A stretch of 8,329 bases of DNA, taken from the NCBI GenBank assembly GCA_007117235.1, contig SKGY01000238.1, positions 1 through 8,329 on the forward strand, in the 5' to 3' direction. Positions 7,296-8,329 of this stretch are shown here, piece after piece. The notes beneath the pieces were generated by a model that saw nothing but the letters and a program-made list of their open reading frames with translations, was not told the DNA's origin and made no database searches. The position numbers and the translations under genes are program-made. Source of the DNA: Balneolaceae bacterium (GTDB lineage Bacteria > Bacteroidota > Rhodothermia > Balneolales > Balneolaceae). Every line of letters begins with the position of its first letter. The first letter of the stretch is position 1.

Positions 7296-7673
7296 ATGAT
7301 TCAGGAATATCTAAACTCCGTTGACAAATTTATCATAATTGGTGACCGTGTTTTGGTTAAGCCTCGTGATATGGAGACTCACACTAAAAGCGGATTGGTA
7401 CTGCCGGCATCTGTTAAAGAGAAAGAGGAAATTCAAAGTGGTTATATCATAAAAACCGGACCGGGTTATCCTATTCCGTCACATGATATAGAGGAAGCTT
7501 GGAAAGAGAACACTTCGGAACCCAAATACATTGGCATGCAGGCTAAAGAGGGCGACTTAGCTATCTACCTGAAAAGCAGAACTCATGAAATTGAGTTTGA
7601 AAACGATAAGTTTTTAATTGTACCTCATGCAGCCATCCTTCTGCTGATCCGTGATGACCACGAACTCGAATAA
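7296..7673 (+). CDS. Divergent Cpn10/GroES-like protein
   Basis: A 125-residue protein with the chaperonin-10 pattern. DRVLVKP (17-23) is the first strand. A mobile-loop-like segment ends in KSGLVLP (31-37), whose Leu-Val-Leu matches the hydrophobic tripeptide with which GroES docks on GroEL. EIQSGYIIKTGPG (45-57) corresponds to the vvavG.G strand, KEGDLAIYLKS (84-94) to the VGD.V.f segment, and DKFLIVPHAAILLLI (104-118) to the C-terminal strand. It is about 25-30 residues longer than ordinary GroES, mainly from an insertion at about 57-84 (PIPSHDIEEAWKENTSEPKY) where GroES has its roof loop. No groEL follows, so it is probably not the housekeeping co-chaperonin. It may cap or modulate GroEL for particular clients, or use the fold for another purpose. 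The gene ends in a double TAA and the MBL gene starts 8 nt later, suggesting an operon. No Shine-Dalgarno is visible. Confidence 0.85.
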   Translation: MIQEYLNSVDKFIIIGDRVLVKPRDMETHTKSGLVLPASVKEKEEIQSGYIIKTGPGYPIPSHDIEEAWKENTSEPKYIGMQAKEGDLAIYLKSRTHEIEFENDKFLIVPHAAILLLIRDDHELE

Positions 7674-7681
7674 TAAATACC

Positions 7682-8329
7682 ATGAATAGAAAAAGATTTC
7701 TTCAACAGATTGGCCTTTTAACAGCCGGCTCAATTCTATCACCCGCTCTTTTCAAACTTTCTAAGCAAAGCAGCCCCTTCACAACACTTGGTGATAATAT
7801 CGGATTTTTTACTGGCAGAGGAGGTACAATAGGGTGGTTTGTTACAGATGACTCCATTGTTGCAATCGATTCGCAATTCCAAAATTCTGCGGAGGAGTTC
7901 ATCAGTGGTATCGGTGAGTACGGAAGCGGACCGAGCAGAATACTCTTTAATACTCACCATCATGGAGATCATGTGTCAGGTAACGGAGCGTTTACCTCAA
8001 GAAACTATCAAATAATTGCTCACGAAAATGTTCCTATGCTGCAAAGAAGAACAGCAGAACAACAAGGTAATCTCGATTCAGTAGTTGCGGCAGATATTAC
8101 ATTTGATGAGCAGTACTCTGTTGATCTGGGAAGTGAAACCATTATCGCAAAACATTACGGCAGAGCCCACACATCGGGAGACTCGGTAATTTGGTTCGAA
8201 AATAACAACATTGCGCATATGGGCGATTTGGTTTTCAATCGATGGTATCCATTTATTGACCGAAATGGTGGCGCTTTGATTCAAGGCTGGATCTCTCTGC
8301 TAGAAACAGTCTCAGATGAGGCTGACTCA
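7682..8329 (+). CDS. Metallo-beta-lactamase-fold hydrolase, probably exported, 3' truncated by the window edge
   Basis: The first 216 codons are present and the frame is still open at the last base. The metal-binding HxHxDH motif is NTHHHGDHVSGN, with His92, His94, Asp96 and His97. Further ligands are His163 (GRAHTSGD) and Asp182 (HMGDLVFNRWYPFID); the last expected His lies beyond the window. The pattern fits a binuclear-metal hydrolase of the glyoxalase-II/SoxH-like type, not a proven beta-lactamase; the substrate is unknown. The N-terminus MNRKRFLQQIGLLTAGSIL resembles a Tat signal, but the twin pair is Arg-Lys instead of Arg-Arg, so export by Tat is likely rather than certain. The ATG lies 8 nt after the GroES-like stop, so co-transcription is expected. 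The start is chosen because it produces this signal immediately; no strong ribosome binding site is visible. Confidence 0.92.
   Translation, partial: MNRKRFLQQIGLLTAGSILSPALFKLSKQSSPFTTLGDNIGFFTGRGGTIGWFVTDDSIVAIDSQFQNSAEEFISGIGEYGSGPSRILFNTHHHGDHVSGNGAFTSRNYQIIAHENVPMLQRRTAEQQGNLDSVVAADITFDEQYSVDLGSETIIAKHYGRAHTSGDSVIWFENNNIAHMGDLVFNRWYPFIDRNGGALIQGWISLLETVSDEADS

Overview
The window comes from a moderately AT-rich bacterial genome. It most likely belongs to the Bacteroidota/Balneolota/Rhodothermota group. The evidence is protein style (two S9 peptidases of a type I know from these phyla, one a lipoprotein with a relaxed lipobox), several starts without a clear Shine-Dalgarno sequence, and AT-rich leaders. 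This placement is inference; no rRNA or other marker gene is present.

Layout. Positions 1-1880 (+) hold the 3' part of an S9 (DPP-IV/prolyl oligopeptidase clan) serine peptidase, closed by a strong intrinsic terminator (1888-1922). A paralogous S9 lipoprotein follows on the same strand (2018-4360), behind a short leader carrying two adjacent inverted repeats. Three genes on the minus strand converge on it. Read in transcription order they are a secreted gamma-glutamyltransferase-family protein (7138-5405), an NTF2-like/SgcJ-EcaC-type small protein whose frame is broken at a G6 tract (5394-4934), and a single-domain STAS protein (4799-4461). A nested hairpin at 4391-4431 lies between the converging ends. 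Divergent from the transferase, across a 157-nt AT-rich region, are a stand-alone Cpn10/GroES-like protein (7296-7673) and, 8 nt later, the 5' part of a metallo-beta-lactamase-fold hydrolase (7682 to the window end).

How they fit together. Two exported S9 peptidases and an exported gamma-glutamyltransferase-family hydrolase suggest extracytoplasmic peptide and gamma-glutamyl compound breakdown, but they sit on different strands and need not be co-regulated. The transferase and the NTF2-like gene are 10 nt apart and probably co-transcribed. The STAS gene could be read from the same transcript or from its own promoter. The GroES-like and MBL genes look like an operon.

I see no clear novel multi-gene system. 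The observations most worth following are the G-tract frameshift and the divergent stand-alone GroES-like protein paired with an exported hydrolase. No tRNA, rRNA, CRISPR array or insertion sequence was seen. No gene-free stretch exceeds 300 bases; the longest is 157 nt.
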